The notes beneath the pieces were generated by a model. It was not told where the DNA came from and ran no database searches. It saw only the letters and a program-made list of their open reading frames with translations. From assembly GCF_004798905.1 (NCBI RefSeq), contig NZ_SDMO01000014.1:18744-82743 (forward strand): DNA of 64,000 bases, read 5' to 3'. The translations under genes were made by a program, and so were the position numbers. The stretch comes from Halomonas borealis (lineage in GTDB: Bacteria; Pseudomonadota; Gammaproteobacteria; Pseudomonadales; Halomonadaceae). Below are positions 37,943 to 47,568 of this stretch, one piece after another; the stretch's first letter is position 1, and every line of letters starts with the position of its first letter.

Positions 37943-38572
37943 ATGCCCCACGTCTATGAAACCGACGGACCGGCGATCTACCGGGAGTCATTTGCCATCA
38001 TACGGCGCGAGGCCGAGCTTTCACGCTTCTCGCCCGAGGAGGAGCCCGTCGCCGTGCGCATGATCCATGCCGCCGGCCTGGTGGCGCTGGCACCCCATGT
38101 CCACTTCCGCGACGCCGCCGTGGCCCGCGCCCGGGCGGCGCTGGAGGCCGGCGCGCCGATCCTGTGCGACGCGCGCATGGTCGCCGAGGGCATTACTCGC
38201 CAGCGCCTGCCGGCGGACAACGCCGTGATCTGTACCCTGCAAGACGAGCGGGTGCCGGGCCTGGCCCGTGAGATGGCCAACACTCGCTCGGCGGCGGCGC
38301 TGGAACTGTGGCGGCCCCAGTTGGAAGGCGCGGTGGTGGCGATCGGCAACGCGCCGACCGCGCTGTTCCACCTGCTCAACATGCTCGAGGACCCGGACTG
38401 CCCGCGCCCGGCGGCGATCGTCGGGTGTCCGGTGGGCTTCGTCGGCGCGGCGGAATCCAAGCAGGCGCTGTGGGAGAGCGGTGCTGTGCCCTGTGCCATC
38501 GTCGAGGGCCGGCTCGGCGGCAGTGCGGTGACGGTGGCCGCCATCAACGCCATGGCGGATCGCCGCGAATGA
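37943..38572 (+). CDS. cobH: Precorrin-8X methylmutase
   Basis: CobH/CbiC (209 aa) moves the C11 methyl to C12, giving hydrogenobyrinate. Motifs: YRESFAIIRREAELSRFSPEEEPVAVRMIHAAG with the active-site histidine, GAPILCDARMVAEGI, NAPTALFHLLNM and VGCPVGFVGAAESKQAL. Length is typical. It starts 2 bp after cobG and overlaps cobI by 4 bp. Confidence 0.96.
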   Translation: MPHVYETDGPAIYRESFAIIRREAELSRFSPEEEPVAVRMIHAAGLVALAPHVHFRDAAVARARAALEAGAPILCDARMVAEGITRQRLPADNAVICTLQDERVPGLAREMANTRSAAALELWRPQLEGAVVAIGNAPTALFHLLNMLEDPDCPRPAAIVGCPVGFVGAAESKQALWESGAVPCAIVEGRLGGSAVTVAAINAMADRRE

Positions 38573-39333
38573 CGATGCCCGAGTCTCTCTCCTGCACGGT
38601 CTCCAACACCAACTCCGGCACGATTCACGGCGTCGGCCTGGGCCCCGGCAGCCAGGACCTGATGAGCGTGCGCGCCGACCGGCTGATCCGCGGCGCCAGC
38701 CACGTGGCCTACTTCCGCAAGAAGGGCCGCACCGGCCACGCTCGAACCATCGTCGAGGGCATGCTGGCGCCCGGCGTCGCGGAGCTTGCCATGGAGTATC
38801 CGGTCACCACCGAGATCCCCTTCGACGATCCGCGCTACAAGACATGTCTTGCGGACTTCTACGAGCGCCAGGTGGCAAAGCTCGCCGAGATCGCCGGGGC
38901 GGGCCATGACGTGGCGGTGCTCTGCGAGGGCGACCCCTTCTTCTACGGCTCGTTTATGCACCTTTATACCCGTTTGCAGGGCAGGGTAGCCGTGGAAGTG
39001 GTCCCCGGCATCACCGGCATGTCCGCCGCCTGGACGGCCACGGGCCGGCCCATCACCTGGGGCGACGACGTGTTGACCGTGCTGACTGCGACCCAGCCCG
39101 AGGATCGGCTGGCCGAGCGCATCGCGCGCACCGATGCCCTGGTGGTGATGAAGATCGGCCGCCACCTCGACAAACTGCGCCGTGCGCTGGCAAGCGCCGG
39201 CCGCGAGGACGAGGCCTGGCTGATCGAGTACGCCTCCATGGGCCGTCAGCGGGTGGTGCCGCTGGCCGAGGTCGGTGAGCAGGTGCCCTATTTCTCGATC
39301 CTGGTGATTCATGGCAACGGGAGGCGGCCATGA
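38569..39333 (+). CDS. cobI: Precorrin-2 C20-methyltransferase
   Basis: CobI (254 aa), SAM-dependent, in the tetrapyrrole methylase superfamily; the first committed methylation after precorrin-2. GVGLGPGSQDLMSVRADRLIR near the N-terminus, LCEGDPFFYGSFMHLYTRL and VVPGITGMSAAW are the SAM/substrate signatures. It starts within an ATGA overlap with cobH and ends in another ATGA with the 30-codon ORF. Confidence 0.95.
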   Translation: MTMPESLSCTVSNTNSGTIHGVGLGPGSQDLMSVRADRLIRGASHVAYFRKKGRTGHARTIVEGMLAPGVAELAMEYPVTTEIPFDDPRYKTCLADFYERQVAKLAEIAGAGHDVAVLCEGDPFFYGSFMHLYTRLQGRVAVEVVPGITGMSAAWTATGRPITWGDDVLTVLTATQPEDRLAERIARTDALVVMKIGRHLDKLRRALASAGREDEAWLIEYASMGRQRVVPLAEVGEQVPYFSILVIHGNGRRP

Positions 39334-39422
39334 GCGAAGAAAACGCCGAATCACGGCCTGGCGAGCTAGCGACAGACAAGGCGGCAACGTCTGAGACGGT
39401 GCCGTTTAGAGGGGTTAAATGA
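39330..39422 (+). CDS. 30-codon ORF linking cobI to cobJ
   Basis: Starts MSEENAESRP and ends at a TGA. Its ATG overlaps the cobI stop (ATGA, 39330-39333) and its stop overlaps the cobJ start (ATGA, 39419-39422). A GGGAGG site lies 5 bp before its ATG and a GAGGGG site before cobJ. The peptide is hydrophilic, with no recognised family. The organisation suggests it is translated and carries ribosomes from cobI to cobJ. It may instead be a relic of a longer gene. Confidence 0.5.
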   Translation: MSEENAESRPGELATDKAATSETVPFRGVK

Positions 39423-40228
39423 GCATTTCGGAGACGATGCCAACGCCGGATGGCCGACGCGCAGCCGGCCGTGAAGGCTGGGTGAAGATTATCGGTCTCG
39501 GCCCCGGCAGCGAGGCGCTGATCACCCCCGAGGCCTCGAGCGTGCTGAGGGAGGCCACCGACGTGGTGGGCTATGTGCCCTACGTCGAACGCGTCGCGCC
39601 GCGGCCGGGGCTGACCCGCCACGGCTCGGACAACCGCGAGGAGATCCGTCGCGCCGAGCAGGCCCTCGAGATGGCCGCCGCGGGCCGCCGGGTGGCGGTC
39701 GTGTCCTCGGGCGACCCCGGCGTTTTCGCCATGGGCGCGGCGGTGTTCGAGGCGCTGGAGACGGGCCAGCCTGACTGGCAAACGCTGGATATCCAGGTGC
39801 TGCCGGGAATTTCGGCGATGCTCGCCGCCAGTGCGCGGCTCGGCGCGCCGCTGGGACACGACTTCTGCTGTATCAACCTCTCCGACAATCTCAAGCCCTG
39901 GGCGCTGATCGAGAAGCGCCTGCGGCTGGGCGCCGAGGCCGACTTCGCCATGGCCTTCTACAACCCGCGCTCCCGCTCGCGGCCGGAGGGCTTCGCCCGC
40001 GCCCTGGATGTGCTTCGCGAGGCCTGCGGCCTTGATCGCCCGATCATGTTCGCCCGCGCGGTTTCCACGCCGGAGGAGTGCCTGCGCGTCGTTACCCTCG
40101 GCGAGGCGACCCCTGGGATGGCCGACATGCGCACCCTGGTGATGGTGGGCTCGAGCCTGACGCGGCGCATTCCGTCAGCAAGAAACGAGGCGGGCGAGTG
40201 GGTCTATACGCCGCGCTCGGTCGTATGA
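39419..40228 (+). CDS. cobJ: Precorrin-3B C17-methyltransferase
   Basis: CobJ (269 aa), a tetrapyrrole methylase responsible for ring contraction with C17 methylation. IIGLGPGSEALITPEA (about 24-40), VVSSGDPGVFAMGAAVFEAL and LPGISAMLAASARLGAPLGHDFCCINLSD are diagnostic. An extra 20-residue hydrophilic N-terminus precedes the SAM domain. It is not fused to CbiG as in some pseudomonads. The last 25 bp overlap the 3' end of the convergent cobK. Confidence 0.95.
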   Translation: MSISETMPTPDGRRAAGREGWVKIIGLGPGSEALITPEASSVLREATDVVGYVPYVERVAPRPGLTRHGSDNREEIRRAEQALEMAAAGRRVAVVSSGDPGVFAMGAAVFEALETGQPDWQTLDIQVLPGISAMLAASARLGAPLGHDFCCINLSDNLKPWALIEKRLRLGAEADFAMAFYNPRSRSRPEGFARALDVLREACGLDRPIMFARAVSTPEECLRVVTLGEATPGMADMRTLVMVGSSLTRRIPSARNEAGEWVYTPRSVV

Positions 40229-40950
40229 CCCAGCCAGTTCAGCACCGCATCGGAGTCGTGGGCTTCGCGGCGCGGCGGCAAGGCCGGGCGGTCGATCATC
40301 ACTACCGGCAGCCGAAGCGTGCGGGCGGCCTCGAGCTTGGCTGCCGCCCCCGCGCCGCCGGCGTTCTTGCACACCAGGCGATCGACGCCGTGCTCGCGCA
40401 GCAGGGCCAGGTCGCCTTCTCGGGTGAAGGGGCCGCGGTCGACGGTCAGGGTATGGCGCGGCAGCGGCGGCGCCTCTTCCGGCAGATCGACCAGCCGCAG
40501 CACGTAGTGGTGCTCGGGACGGGCGGCGAAGGCCGCCAGGTGCATGCGGCCGATCGCCAGCAGCACCCGCTCGGGTGGCCCGGCGAGCGCCGCCACCGCC
40601 GCCTCGATGCTGGCGACGCGTTGCCAGCGGTCACCTTCCTGCGGCTCCCACGGCGGTCGGGTCAGGGCGATCAGCGCGGTGTCCGCTCGCGCGGCCGCGG
40701 CCACGGCGTGGCGGCTCATCTGCTCGGCGAAGGGATGGGTGGCATCGACCAGGTGGGTGATGCGCTCCGCGGCGAGGAAGGCGGCCAGTCCGTCCACGCC
40801 GCCGAAGCCGCCGACCCGGGTCGACAGCGGCTGGGGCTTCGGCGCGGCAGTGCGGCCGGCGTAGCTGAACAGCGCGGGGATCTCGCGCTCGGCCAGCGCG
40901 CGGGCCAGGGCGCCGGCCTCGCTGGTGCCGCCGAGAATCAGGACTTTCAT
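40204..40950 (-). CDS. cobK: Precorrin-6A reductase
   Basis: CobK/CbiJ (248 aa), NADPH-dependent reduction of precorrin-6A to 6B. Signatures: MKVLILGGTSEAGALARAL at the N-terminus, LVDATHPFAEQMS, and VCKNAGGAGAAAKLEAARTLRLPVVMIDRP. It is the only leftward gene in the corrin set, divergent from cobL (86 bp apart) and convergent with cobJ. Its N-terminus is set by the nucleotide-binding GGTSE motif. Confidence 0.95.
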   Translation of the reverse strand: MKVLILGGTSEAGALARALAEREIPALFSYAGRTAAPKPQPLSTRVGGFGGVDGLAAFLAAERITHLVDATHPFAEQMSRHAVAAAARADTALIALTRPPWEPQEGDRWQRVASIEAAVAALAGPPERVLLAIGRMHLAAFAARPEHHYVLRLVDLPEEAPPLPRHTLTVDRGPFTREGDLALLREHGVDRLVCKNAGGAGAAAKLEAARTLRLPVVMIDRPALPPRREAHDSDAVLNWLGHTTERGV

Positions 40951-41036
40951 GGACGCTTCTCGAGTTGCTTCCACTTTCCAACACAAGGCGTCATGAGCGC
41001 GGGGACAGCTCATCGCCATTCGGCAGGGCACGAACG

Positions 41037-42257
41037 ATGACCGACGCGGACGACGCTCCCTGGCTGACGGTGGTGGGCTGGGGCGAGAGTGGCACGGCCG
41101 GGCTCACGCCGGCAAGCCGCGAGGTGTTGGAGGTCGCCGAGGTGGTGTTCGGCGCCCGGCGCCATCTACGCCTGCTGCCGTCGCTTTCCGCCGAGGTGCG
41201 CGAGTGGCCGGTGCCTTTCGCCGACGGCATCCCCGAACTGTTGGCCGAGCGTGGCCGGCGTACGGTGATGCTGGCCTCCGGCGACCCCTTCTGGTTCGGC
41301 GCCGGTACCACCCTGGCACGTCACCTGGCGCCCCATGAATGGCGCTCGCTGCCGTCGCCCTCGACCTTCAGCCTGGCGGCCTCACGGCTCGGCTGGTCGC
41401 TGGAGAGGGTGACCTGCTTAGGCCTGCACGCCCGGCCGCTGACGCGCCTGCGCCCGCACCTACATCGTGGCCGCCGGCTGCTGGTGCTGCTACGCGACGG
41501 CGCGGCGGTGGCGGCGCTCGCCGAGTGGCTCGGAAGCGTCGGATTCGGTGCCAGCCGGCTCCATGTGCTGGAGGCGCTGGGAGGAGAGGAGGGGCGCGTG
41601 CGCCGCGTGCGCGCCGACGCCGCGCTGCCCGATGACATCGCTCATCCGGTGGCGGTGGGGCTCGAGGTCGACGGCGACGGGCCGGCGCTGCCGCTGACGC
41701 CCGGGCGGCCGGATGGCTGGTTCGATCACGACGGCCAGATCACCAAGCAGGCGGTGCGCGCCGCCACGCTCGCCGCCCTGGCCCCGATACCGGGCGAGCG
41801 GCTGTGGGACATCGGCACCGGCTCCGGTTCGGTGGCCATCGAGTGGCTGCTGGCCCACCCGGACAACCGCGCCCTGGGCCTCGAGCGCGATGCCGAGCGG
41901 GCCGAGCGCGCCCGTTTCAATGCCCGCGAGCTCGGCGTCGACTGGCTCGAGGTGATCGAGGGCGACGCCGCGGCACTGCTGATGGATGAACTTGCGGACA
42001 CGCCGTCGCCGGATGCGGTCTTCATCGGCGGAGGGCTCAGCGAGGCGCTGCTGGACGCGCTGTGGGCGCGAGTGCCGGCAGGCACGCGGCTGGTGGCCAA
42101 TGCGGTGACGCTCGAGTCCGAGGCGCTGCTGGCCCACCGCCAGCGCGAACTCGGCGGCGAGCTGGTGCGCCTGGAGCTGTCGTCGGCCATGGCCCTCGGC
42201 AGCCGTCGCGGCTGGAAGGCCGCCTATCCCATCGTGCAGTGGCGGGTCACGAGATGA
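41037..42257 (+). CDS. cobL: Precorrin-6Y C5,15-methyltransferase (decarboxylating)
   Basis: CobL (406 aa) is a two-domain enzyme. The N-terminal CbiE-like tetrapyrrole methylase (about 1-205; VVGWGESGTAGLTPASREVL, LASGDPFWFGAGTTLARHL) is followed by a CbiT-like Rossmann methyltransferase (about 220-400; LWDIGTGSGSVAIEWLL). It methylates C5 and C15 and decarboxylates. It begins the second, riboswitch-less cob unit. Confidence 0.96.
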   Translation: MTDADDAPWLTVVGWGESGTAGLTPASREVLEVAEVVFGARRHLRLLPSLSAEVREWPVPFADGIPELLAERGRRTVMLASGDPFWFGAGTTLARHLAPHEWRSLPSPSTFSLAASRLGWSLERVTCLGLHARPLTRLRPHLHRGRRLLVLLRDGAAVAALAEWLGSVGFGASRLHVLEALGGEEGRVRRVRADAALPDDIAHPVAVGLEVDGDGPALPLTPGRPDGWFDHDGQITKQAVRAATLAALAPIPGERLWDIGTGSGSVAIEWLLAHPDNRALGLERDAERAERARFNARELGVDWLEVIEGDAAALLMDELADTPSPDAVFIGGGLSEALLDALWARVPAGTRLVANAVTLESEALLAHRQRELGGELVRLELSSAMALGSRRGWKAAYPIVQWRVTR

Positions 42258-42643
42258 GGGTGGCGGGCTTCGGTTTTCGTCGCTCGGCCACGCTCGCTTC
42301 GCTGGCCGAGGCGCTGGAGCGGCTCGAGGCGCGTTACGGCTCGGCCGATCGGCTGGCGGCGGCCGAGAGCATGCGGCCAACCGTTCAGGCTCTGGGCGAG
42401 GCGCGGGGCCTCGCGACCCTCGCCGTGCCAGATGAAGCGCTGGCCACGGTCGAGACGCTGACTCACTCCCCACGCAGCCGGCAGGCCCGCGGCACCGGCA
42501 GCGTCGCCGAGGCCGTGGCGCGACTGGCGGCGGGCCCGAGCGGCGAGCTTCTCGGCCCGCGGCTGATTTCCTTGGATCGATGCGCGACCGCGGCGATGGC
42601 TCGCGTGGCGCCGCGCGACACTCCGGCAGGAGACACGACATGA
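42254..42643 (+). CDS. cobE: Cobalamin biosynthesis protein CobE (CbiG C-terminal-like)
   Basis: A 129-residue protein beginning [19 protein letters not shown], the typical CbiG_C/CobE N-terminus (GxGxRRxA...), and containing [19 protein letters not shown]. CobE is conserved in aerobic clusters; its exact role is unsettled. ATGA overlaps on both sides. Confidence 0.88.
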   Translation: MRVAGFGFRRSATLASLAEALERLEARYGSADRLAAAESMRPTVQALGEARGLATLAVPDEALATVETLTHSPRSRQARGTGSVAEAVARLAAGPSGELLGPRLISLDRCATAAMARVAPRDTPAGDTT

Positions 42644-43446
42644 CCGTTCACTTCATCGGCGCCGGCCCCGGCGCGCCGGACCTGCTGACCCTGCGCGGGC
42701 GCGACCTGATCGCCGCCTGTCCGGTGTGCCTCTATGCCGGCTCGCTGGTGCCCGAGGCGATCCTCGACCATTGCCCGGCGGACGCACGGATCATCAATAC
42801 CGCGCCGCTGTCCCTCGACGAGATCATCGACGAGATCGCCAGGGCCCACGCCGCCGGCCAGGACGTGGTACGGCTGCACTCCGGCGACCTGTCGGTATGG
42901 TCGGCCATGGGCGAGCAGCTGCGCCGGCTGCGCGCGCTGGGCATCCCCTACGCCATCATCCCTGGGGTGCCGGCCTTCGCCGCGGCGGCCGCCACCCTCG
43001 GCCAGGAGCTGACGCTGCCGGGCGTGGCGCAGTCGGTGGTGTTGACCCGTACGCCGGGCCGCGCCAGCGCCATGCCGGACGGCGAGACCCTGGCCAACTT
43101 TGCTCGCACGGGGGCGACGCTCGCGATCCATCTGTCCATCCACAACCTGGAGTACGTGGTGGCAGAGCTCGCGCCTTGCTATGGCGACGACTGCCCGGTG
43201 GCCATCGTGTGGCGGGCGAGTTGGCCCGACCAGAAGGTGATTCGTGCGCGGCTCGATACGATCGTCGCGCGGCTCGACCCGGCCATGAACCGCACCGCGC
43301 TGATCCTGGTCGGCCCGGCGCTGGGCAGCGCCGACTTCGACGACAGCTGCCTCTACGCCATCGGCTACGACCGTCGCTTCCGGCCGCAGTCGGCGGACTC
43401 GCCCTTCGCCGAGGGTGATGGTTTGGCGGACGAGGGTGGCACATGA
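42640..43446 (+). CDS. cobM: Precorrin-4 C11-methyltransferase
   Basis: CobM/CbiF (268 aa) adds the C11 methyl. [20 protein letters not shown] at the N-terminus, [35 protein letters not shown] and [22 protein letters not shown] are characteristic. Length is typical. It overlaps both cobE and cobF by 4 bp. Confidence 0.97.
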   Translation: MTVHFIGAGPGAPDLLTLRGRDLIAACPVCLYAGSLVPEAILDHCPADARIINTAPLSLDEIIDEIARAHAAGQDVVRLHSGDLSVWSAMGEQLRRLRALGIPYAIIPGVPAFAAAAATLGQELTLPGVAQSVVLTRTPGRASAMPDGETLANFARTGATLAIHLSIHNLEYVVAELAPCYGDDCPVAIVWRASWPDQKVIRARLDTIVARLDPAMNRTALILVGPALGSADFDDSCLYAIGYDRRFRPQSADSPFAEGDGLADEGGT

Positions 43447-44246
43447 TCCAGCTGTCGTTGATCGGCATCGGTACCGGAAACCCCGACCACATCACCCTGG
43501 CCGGCGTGCGCGCGCTGCGCGAGGCCGAGCTGATTCTGCTGCCGCGCAAGGGTGAGGCCCGCTCGGATCTCGTCGATTTGCGCCGGCTGCTGTGTCACAG
43601 CCTGCTCGACGAGGCCGCCCACTCGCGGGTGGTGGAGTTCGACCTGCCACGCCGCGACGGCCGTGACGACTATCTGGGCGCGGTGGATGACTGGCATGCG
43701 GCCATCGCCGTGACCTGGCGCGAGCAGATGACGCAGCGCCTGCCAGAAGGCGGGCGGGTCGCGATGCTGATCTGGGGCGACCCCTCGCTCTACGACAGCA
43801 GTCTGCGCATCGCCGCGCGCCTGACGGGGGTAGGGAGTGAGAACGCAGGTGGCCTGGCGCTCGAGGTGGGCGTGGTGCCGGGCATCACCAGCCTGCAGGC
43901 GCTGACCGCCGAGCATCGCATTCCCCTGAACGCCCTGGCCGAGCCGGTGCAGATCACCACCGGACGGCGCCTGCGCGAGCGTGGCTGGCCCGGCGACGTC
44001 GCCAGCGTGGCGGTGATGCTGGACGCCGGCGGCGCCTTCCAGGCGCTGGCCCCGGAGGGCCTGCATATCTGGTGGGGCGCCTATCTCGGCATGGACAAGC
44101 AGTGCCTGATCGCCGGCCCGCTGGCCGAGGTCGGCCCGGCCATCGTTGAGCGCCGCGCCGCGCTGCGCGAGCGCCACGGCTGGATCATGGACGTCTATCT
44201 GCTGGCGCGGACGCCGCTGCTGCCGGGTGCTGAGGTACTACGCTAA
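43443..44246 (+). CDS. cobF: Precorrin-6A synthase (deacetylating)
   Basis: CobF (267 aa) methylates C1 and releases acetate, a step found in the aerobic pathway. [22 protein letters not shown] at the N-terminus, [19 protein letters not shown] and [20 protein letters not shown] are recognisable. Its presence next to CobG supports the oxygen-dependent route rather than CbiD/CbiG. Confidence 0.95.
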   Translation: MIQLSLIGIGTGNPDHITLAGVRALREAELILLPRKGEARSDLVDLRRLLCHSLLDEAAHSRVVEFDLPRRDGRDDYLGAVDDWHAAIAVTWREQMTQRLPEGGRVAMLIWGDPSLYDSSLRIAARLTGVGSENAGGLALEVGVVPGITSLQALTAEHRIPLNALAEPVQITTGRRLRERGWPGDVASVAVMLDAGGAFQALAPEGLHIWWGAYLGMDKQCLIAGPLAEVGPAIVERRAALRERHGWIMDVYLLARTPLLPGAEVLR

Positions 44247-44269
44247 TTCCCCTGATCGAGGAGAACTCA

Positions 44270-44875
44270 ATGAAGCACGTCGACCCCGAGCGCCATGCGG
44301 CGCGCATGGCCCACAAGCAGAAGATCATGAACGAGCGGATTGCCGCCGCCGACAAGGAGCAGGGTGTGCTGCTGGTGCTCACCGGCCCCGGCAAGGGCAA
44401 GAGCAGCTCCGGCTTCGGCATGGTCGCCCGGGCACTCGGCCACGGCATGAAGGTCGGCGTGGTGCAGTTCATCAAGGGCAAGTTCCAGACCGGCGAGGAG
44501 GCCTTCTATCGCAACCTGCCGGGCGTGGACTACCACGTCATGGGCGAGGGCTACACCTGGGATACCCAGGATCGCGAGCGCGACGTGCGCGCCGCCGAGG
44601 CGGCCTGGGCCGAGGCCAGCCGCATGCTCGCCGATCCGGACTACGCCCTGGTGCTGTTCGACGAGCTCAATATCGCCCTGCGCCACGGCTATCTGGAACT
44701 CGACCGGGTGCTCGACGACCTCCAGGGCCGTCCGGCCATGCAGCACGCGGTGGTTACCGGTCGCCACGCCCCCGAGGCGCTGATCGAGCTGGCCGACACC
44801 GTGACCGAGATGAAGGTGGTCAAGCACGCCTTCAAGGATCAGGGGATCAAGGCCCAGAAAGGCATCGAACTGTAG
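44270..44875 (+). CDS. cobO: Cob(I)yrinic acid a,c-diamide adenosyltransferase
   Basis: CobO/BtuR/CobA-type ATP:corrinoid adenosyltransferase (201 aa). A modified P-loop is visible as LVLTGPGKGKSSSGFGMVARALGHG (about 35-58), followed by VVQFIKGKFQTGE and LVLFDELNIALRHGYL with the Walker B-like aspartate. It attaches the adenosyl ligand and can also salvage corrinoids. It starts 23 bp after cobF with a GAGGAG site. Confidence 0.96.
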   Translation: MKHVDPERHAARMAHKQKIMNERIAAADKEQGVLLVLTGPGKGKSSSGFGMVARALGHGMKVGVVQFIKGKFQTGEEAFYRNLPGVDYHVMGEGYTWDTQDRERDVRAAEAAWAEASRMLADPDYALVLFDELNIALRHGYLELDRVLDDLQGRPAMQHAVVTGRHAPEALIELADTVTEMKVVKHAFKDQGIKAQKGIEL

Positions 44876-44910
44876 TCGCCCCGGTTGTGAAGTCGCCGGA
44901 TGAGCGCCGA

Positions 44911-45066
44911 GGACGAGCCGAAGCGAGGGTCTTTTGCCATGGGTGAGGCGATCCTCGCCGAACGGGTTGGCGAAGGATGGCCAACACCGGTCCTGCAAGC
45001 GGAGCAGGATGCGAGAGCGCCACAGGGCAAAAGTAGCGCCCAGGGATGGGTTCACAGCGCCCACGC
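44911..45066 (+). repeat. Dispersed intergenic repeat, copy B
   Basis: Lies 36 bp after the cobO stop and occupies most of the cobO-bluB gap. It aligns to copy C (47371) with one 1-nt gap, about three quarters identical by eye, including ACACCGGTC and TGCAAGC, GATGCGAGAGCG and GTAGCGCCCAGGGATGGG. Confidence 0.65.
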
Positions 45067-45145
45067 GGAGGGTTGGCGCCGGGTAACCTCATCCTCCCCC
45101 CGGGGCAGCGTTATCCCACCACCAAGTTTTCCAGGAGACCGCCGT

Positions 45146-45871
45146 ATGGCAGACCCGACCGGGCGACCCGATCATGCCTTCCCCGAAGCGCAGCGCGAGG
45201 GCCTCTACCGGGCCATCTTCGAGCGTCGCGACGTGCGCGCTCGGTTCCGCCCGGACCCGATTCCGCCCGAGGTGCTGGCGCGCCTGCTCGAGGCCGCCCA
45301 TCACGCGCCCTCGGTGGGCTTCATGCAACCCTGGGACTTCCTGCTCATCGACGATCGCGCGGTGCGCGAGCAAGTGCACGCCATCTTCGAGCGCGAGAAT
45401 ACCAAGGCGGCCGAGGCCCACCGCGGCGAGCGTGGCGAGTTGTATCGCCGCCTCAAGCTGGAGGGCATCCGCGAGAGCCCACTCAATTTGTGCATCAGCT
45501 GCGATCGGCGCCGTGGCGGAGAGCACGTGCTGGGCCGCCAGAGCATCGTCGAGATGGACCTGTTCAGCACCTGCCTGGCGGTGCAGAACCTGTGGCTGGC
45601 GGCTCGCGCCGAGGGCATCGGCGTGGGCTGGGTCAGCATCCTCGACCAGGATGAGCTGGCCGAGGTGCTGGGCCTGCCGGATCACGTCTATCCGCTTGCC
45701 TACCTGTGCCTGGGCTACGTCGAGGCGTTCCACGACCAGCCGGAGCTGGCCCGCGCCGGCTGGCGCCAGCGACTGCCATTGGCCGAGCGGGTGCACGGCA
45801 ACGGCTGGGGCGAGGCGGCGGATGCGCCGGCGCTGTTCGAGGCGCTCGCGGCCCGGGAGGGCGAGCGATGA
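45146..45871 (+). CDS. bluB: 5,6-Dimethylbenzimidazole synthase
   Basis: BluB (241 aa), a flavin-destroying member of the nitroreductase fold that converts reduced FMN and O2 to DMB, the lower ligand. Blocks: [87 protein letters not shown] and [12 protein letters not shown]. An AGGAGA site precedes the ATG. It overlaps cobQ by 4 bp. Confidence 0.95.
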   Translation: MADPTGRPDHAFPEAQREGLYRAIFERRDVRARFRPDPIPPEVLARLLEAAHHAPSVGFMQPWDFLLIDDRAVREQVHAIFERENTKAAEAHRGERGELYRRLKLEGIRESPLNLCISCDRRRGGEHVLGRQSIVEMDLFSTCLAVQNLWLAARAEGIGVGWVSILDQDELAEVLGLPDHVYPLAYLCLGYVEAFHDQPELARAGWRQRLPLAERVHGNGWGEAADAPALFEALAAREGER

Positions 45872-47334
45872 AGGCGCTGATGATCCAGGGCACCACCTCG
45901 GATGCCGGCAAGAGCACGCTGGTGGCGGGGCTGTGTCGATTGCTCGCCCGGCGCGGCGTGGCGGTGGCGCCCTTCAAGCCCCAGAACATGGCCCTGAACA
46001 GCGCGGTGACGCCGGAAGGGGGCGAGATCGGGCGCTCTACGGCCTTGCAGGCGCTCGCCTGTGGCCTGGCGCCCCATGCCGACATGAATCCAGTGCTGCT
46101 CAAGCCCGAGACCGATCGGGGCGCCCAGGTGATCCTCGAGGGGCGAGTCCATGGCCATATGCAGGCGCTGGACTACCATGCCTTCAAGCGCCAGGCCCGG
46201 GAGACCGTGCTATCGGCCTGGGAACGGCTGACGAGCCGCCATGAGCTGGTCATCGCCGAGGGCGCCGGCAGCCCCGCCGAGGTCAACCTGCGGCACAACG
46301 ATATCGCCAACATGGGCTTCGCCGAGGCCGTGGACTGCCCGGTTTGGCTGGTCGCCGACATCGACCGTGGCGGGGTCTTCGCTCAGCTGGTGGGCACCCT
46401 TGAGCTGCTCAGCGAAAGCGAGCGAGCCCGCGTCACCGGGCTGGTGATCAATCGCTTCCGCGGTGATCTCGCGCTGCTCGAACCGGGCCTCGAGTGGCTC
46501 ACCGAGCACACCGGCAAGCCGGTGCTGGGCGTGCTGCCGTATCTTCAGGGGCTGTTGCTGGACGCCGAGGACGGCCTGGGCATGACCGGCAGCGCCGTCG
46601 AGGCGCCTGGGCTTCGGGTGGTGGTGCCGGCGCTGCCGCGGATCAGCAATCACACCGATCTCGATGCCCTGCGCCTGCATCCACGGGTCGAGCTGAGCGT
46701 GGTGGGTCCGGGGCGCGCCATCCCGCCCGCCGATGTAATCCTGCTGCCCGGCAGCAAGAGCACCGCCGCCGACCTGGCCTGGTTGCGCCACGAGGGCTGG
46801 GAGCCGGTCATTCGCCGTCACCTGCGCTATGGCGGCCGGGTGCTCGGTATCTGCGGCGGCTTCCAGATGCTCGGCGATTCGATCGACGACCCGCAGGGCC
46901 TCGAGGGCGAGGCGGGCAGCGTGCCGGGGCTAGGGCTGCTGTCGATGCGCACGCACATGGTGGCCGGCAAGCGGCTTCGCAACGTACGAGGAACACTCGC
47001 CGGCGAGCCGGTGGTGGTCAGCGGCTACGAGATCCACAACGGTGTCAGCGAGGGTGCGGCGCTCGCTCGGCCGCTGCTCGACCTCGATGGTCGCCCGGAC
47101 GGCGCGGTGAGCGAGGACGGTCAGGTGATGGGCACCTACCTGCACGGCCTGTTCGACGAGGCGCCGGCGGCCGAGGCGTTGCTGGCACGGCTGGGGTTGG
47201 AGGCGTCGACTCCTGGCAGCCAAGGGGCGGCCGTGGAACTGGCCGAGCATCGCGAGCGACAGCTCGATCGGCTGGCCGATGCCCTGGAGGCGAGCCTCGA
47301 CCCCGGTGCCCTCGAGGCGCTGATCGGCGGCTGA
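45868..47334 (+). CDS. cobQ: Cobyric acid synthase
   Basis: CobQ/CbiP (488 aa) amidates the b, d, e and g side chains of adenosylcobyrinate a,c-diamide. N-terminal [41 protein letters not shown]; glutaminase domain with [29 protein letters not shown] (nucleophile cysteine) and YEIHNG. Length is typical (about 490). Last gene of the cobalamin island. Confidence 0.97.
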   Translation: MKALMIQGTTSDAGKSTLVAGLCRLLARRGVAVAPFKPQNMALNSAVTPEGGEIGRSTALQALACGLAPHADMNPVLLKPETDRGAQVILEGRVHGHMQALDYHAFKRQARETVLSAWERLTSRHELVIAEGAGSPAEVNLRHNDIANMGFAEAVDCPVWLVADIDRGGVFAQLVGTLELLSESERARVTGLVINRFRGDLALLEPGLEWLTEHTGKPVLGVLPYLQGLLLDAEDGLGMTGSAVEAPGLRVVVPALPRISNHTDLDALRLHPRVELSVVGPGRAIPPADVILLPGSKSTAADLAWLRHEGWEPVIRRHLRYGGRVLGICGGFQMLGDSIDDPQGLEGEAGSVPGLGLLSMRTHMVAGKRLRNVRGTLAGEPVVVSGYEIHNGVSEGAALARPLLDLDGRPDGAVSEDGQVMGTYLHGLFDEAPAAEALLARLGLEASTPGSQGAAVELAEHRERQLDRLADALEASLDPGALEALIGG

Positions 47335-47370
47335 GCGAAGACGCCTCCCAGCAGGGTAACAAGATGCCGG

Positions 47371-47525
47371 GGGCAAGCCGCAGCGAGGGTCCTACGCCAA
47401 GGGGGTGGCGCATTGTTTCGAACGGGCTGGCCAAGGTTGGCCTACACCGGTCTTGCAAGCAGGGCAGGGTGCGAGAGCGTCGCCGGCGTCGGTAGCGCTC
47501 AGGGACGGGGGCACTGCGCCCTCGT
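47371..47525 (+). repeat. Dispersed intergenic repeat, copy C
   Basis: Begins 36 bp after the cobQ stop. Core CGAACGGGCTGGCCAAGG (47419-47436) followed by TACACCGGTCTTGCAAGC; ungapped with copy A and nearly so with copy B. Confidence 0.65.
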
Positions 47526-47568
47526 GAAGGCGTGTTGCCGGCAGTATCAGTGGATCACCACGACAGGC

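Noticed and set aside
40965..41036. Candidate riboswitch in the cobK-cobL gap
   Set aside because: Only 86 bp; lacks every conserved cobalamin-aptamer block, with just a small ATGAGC/GCTCAT inverted repeat.
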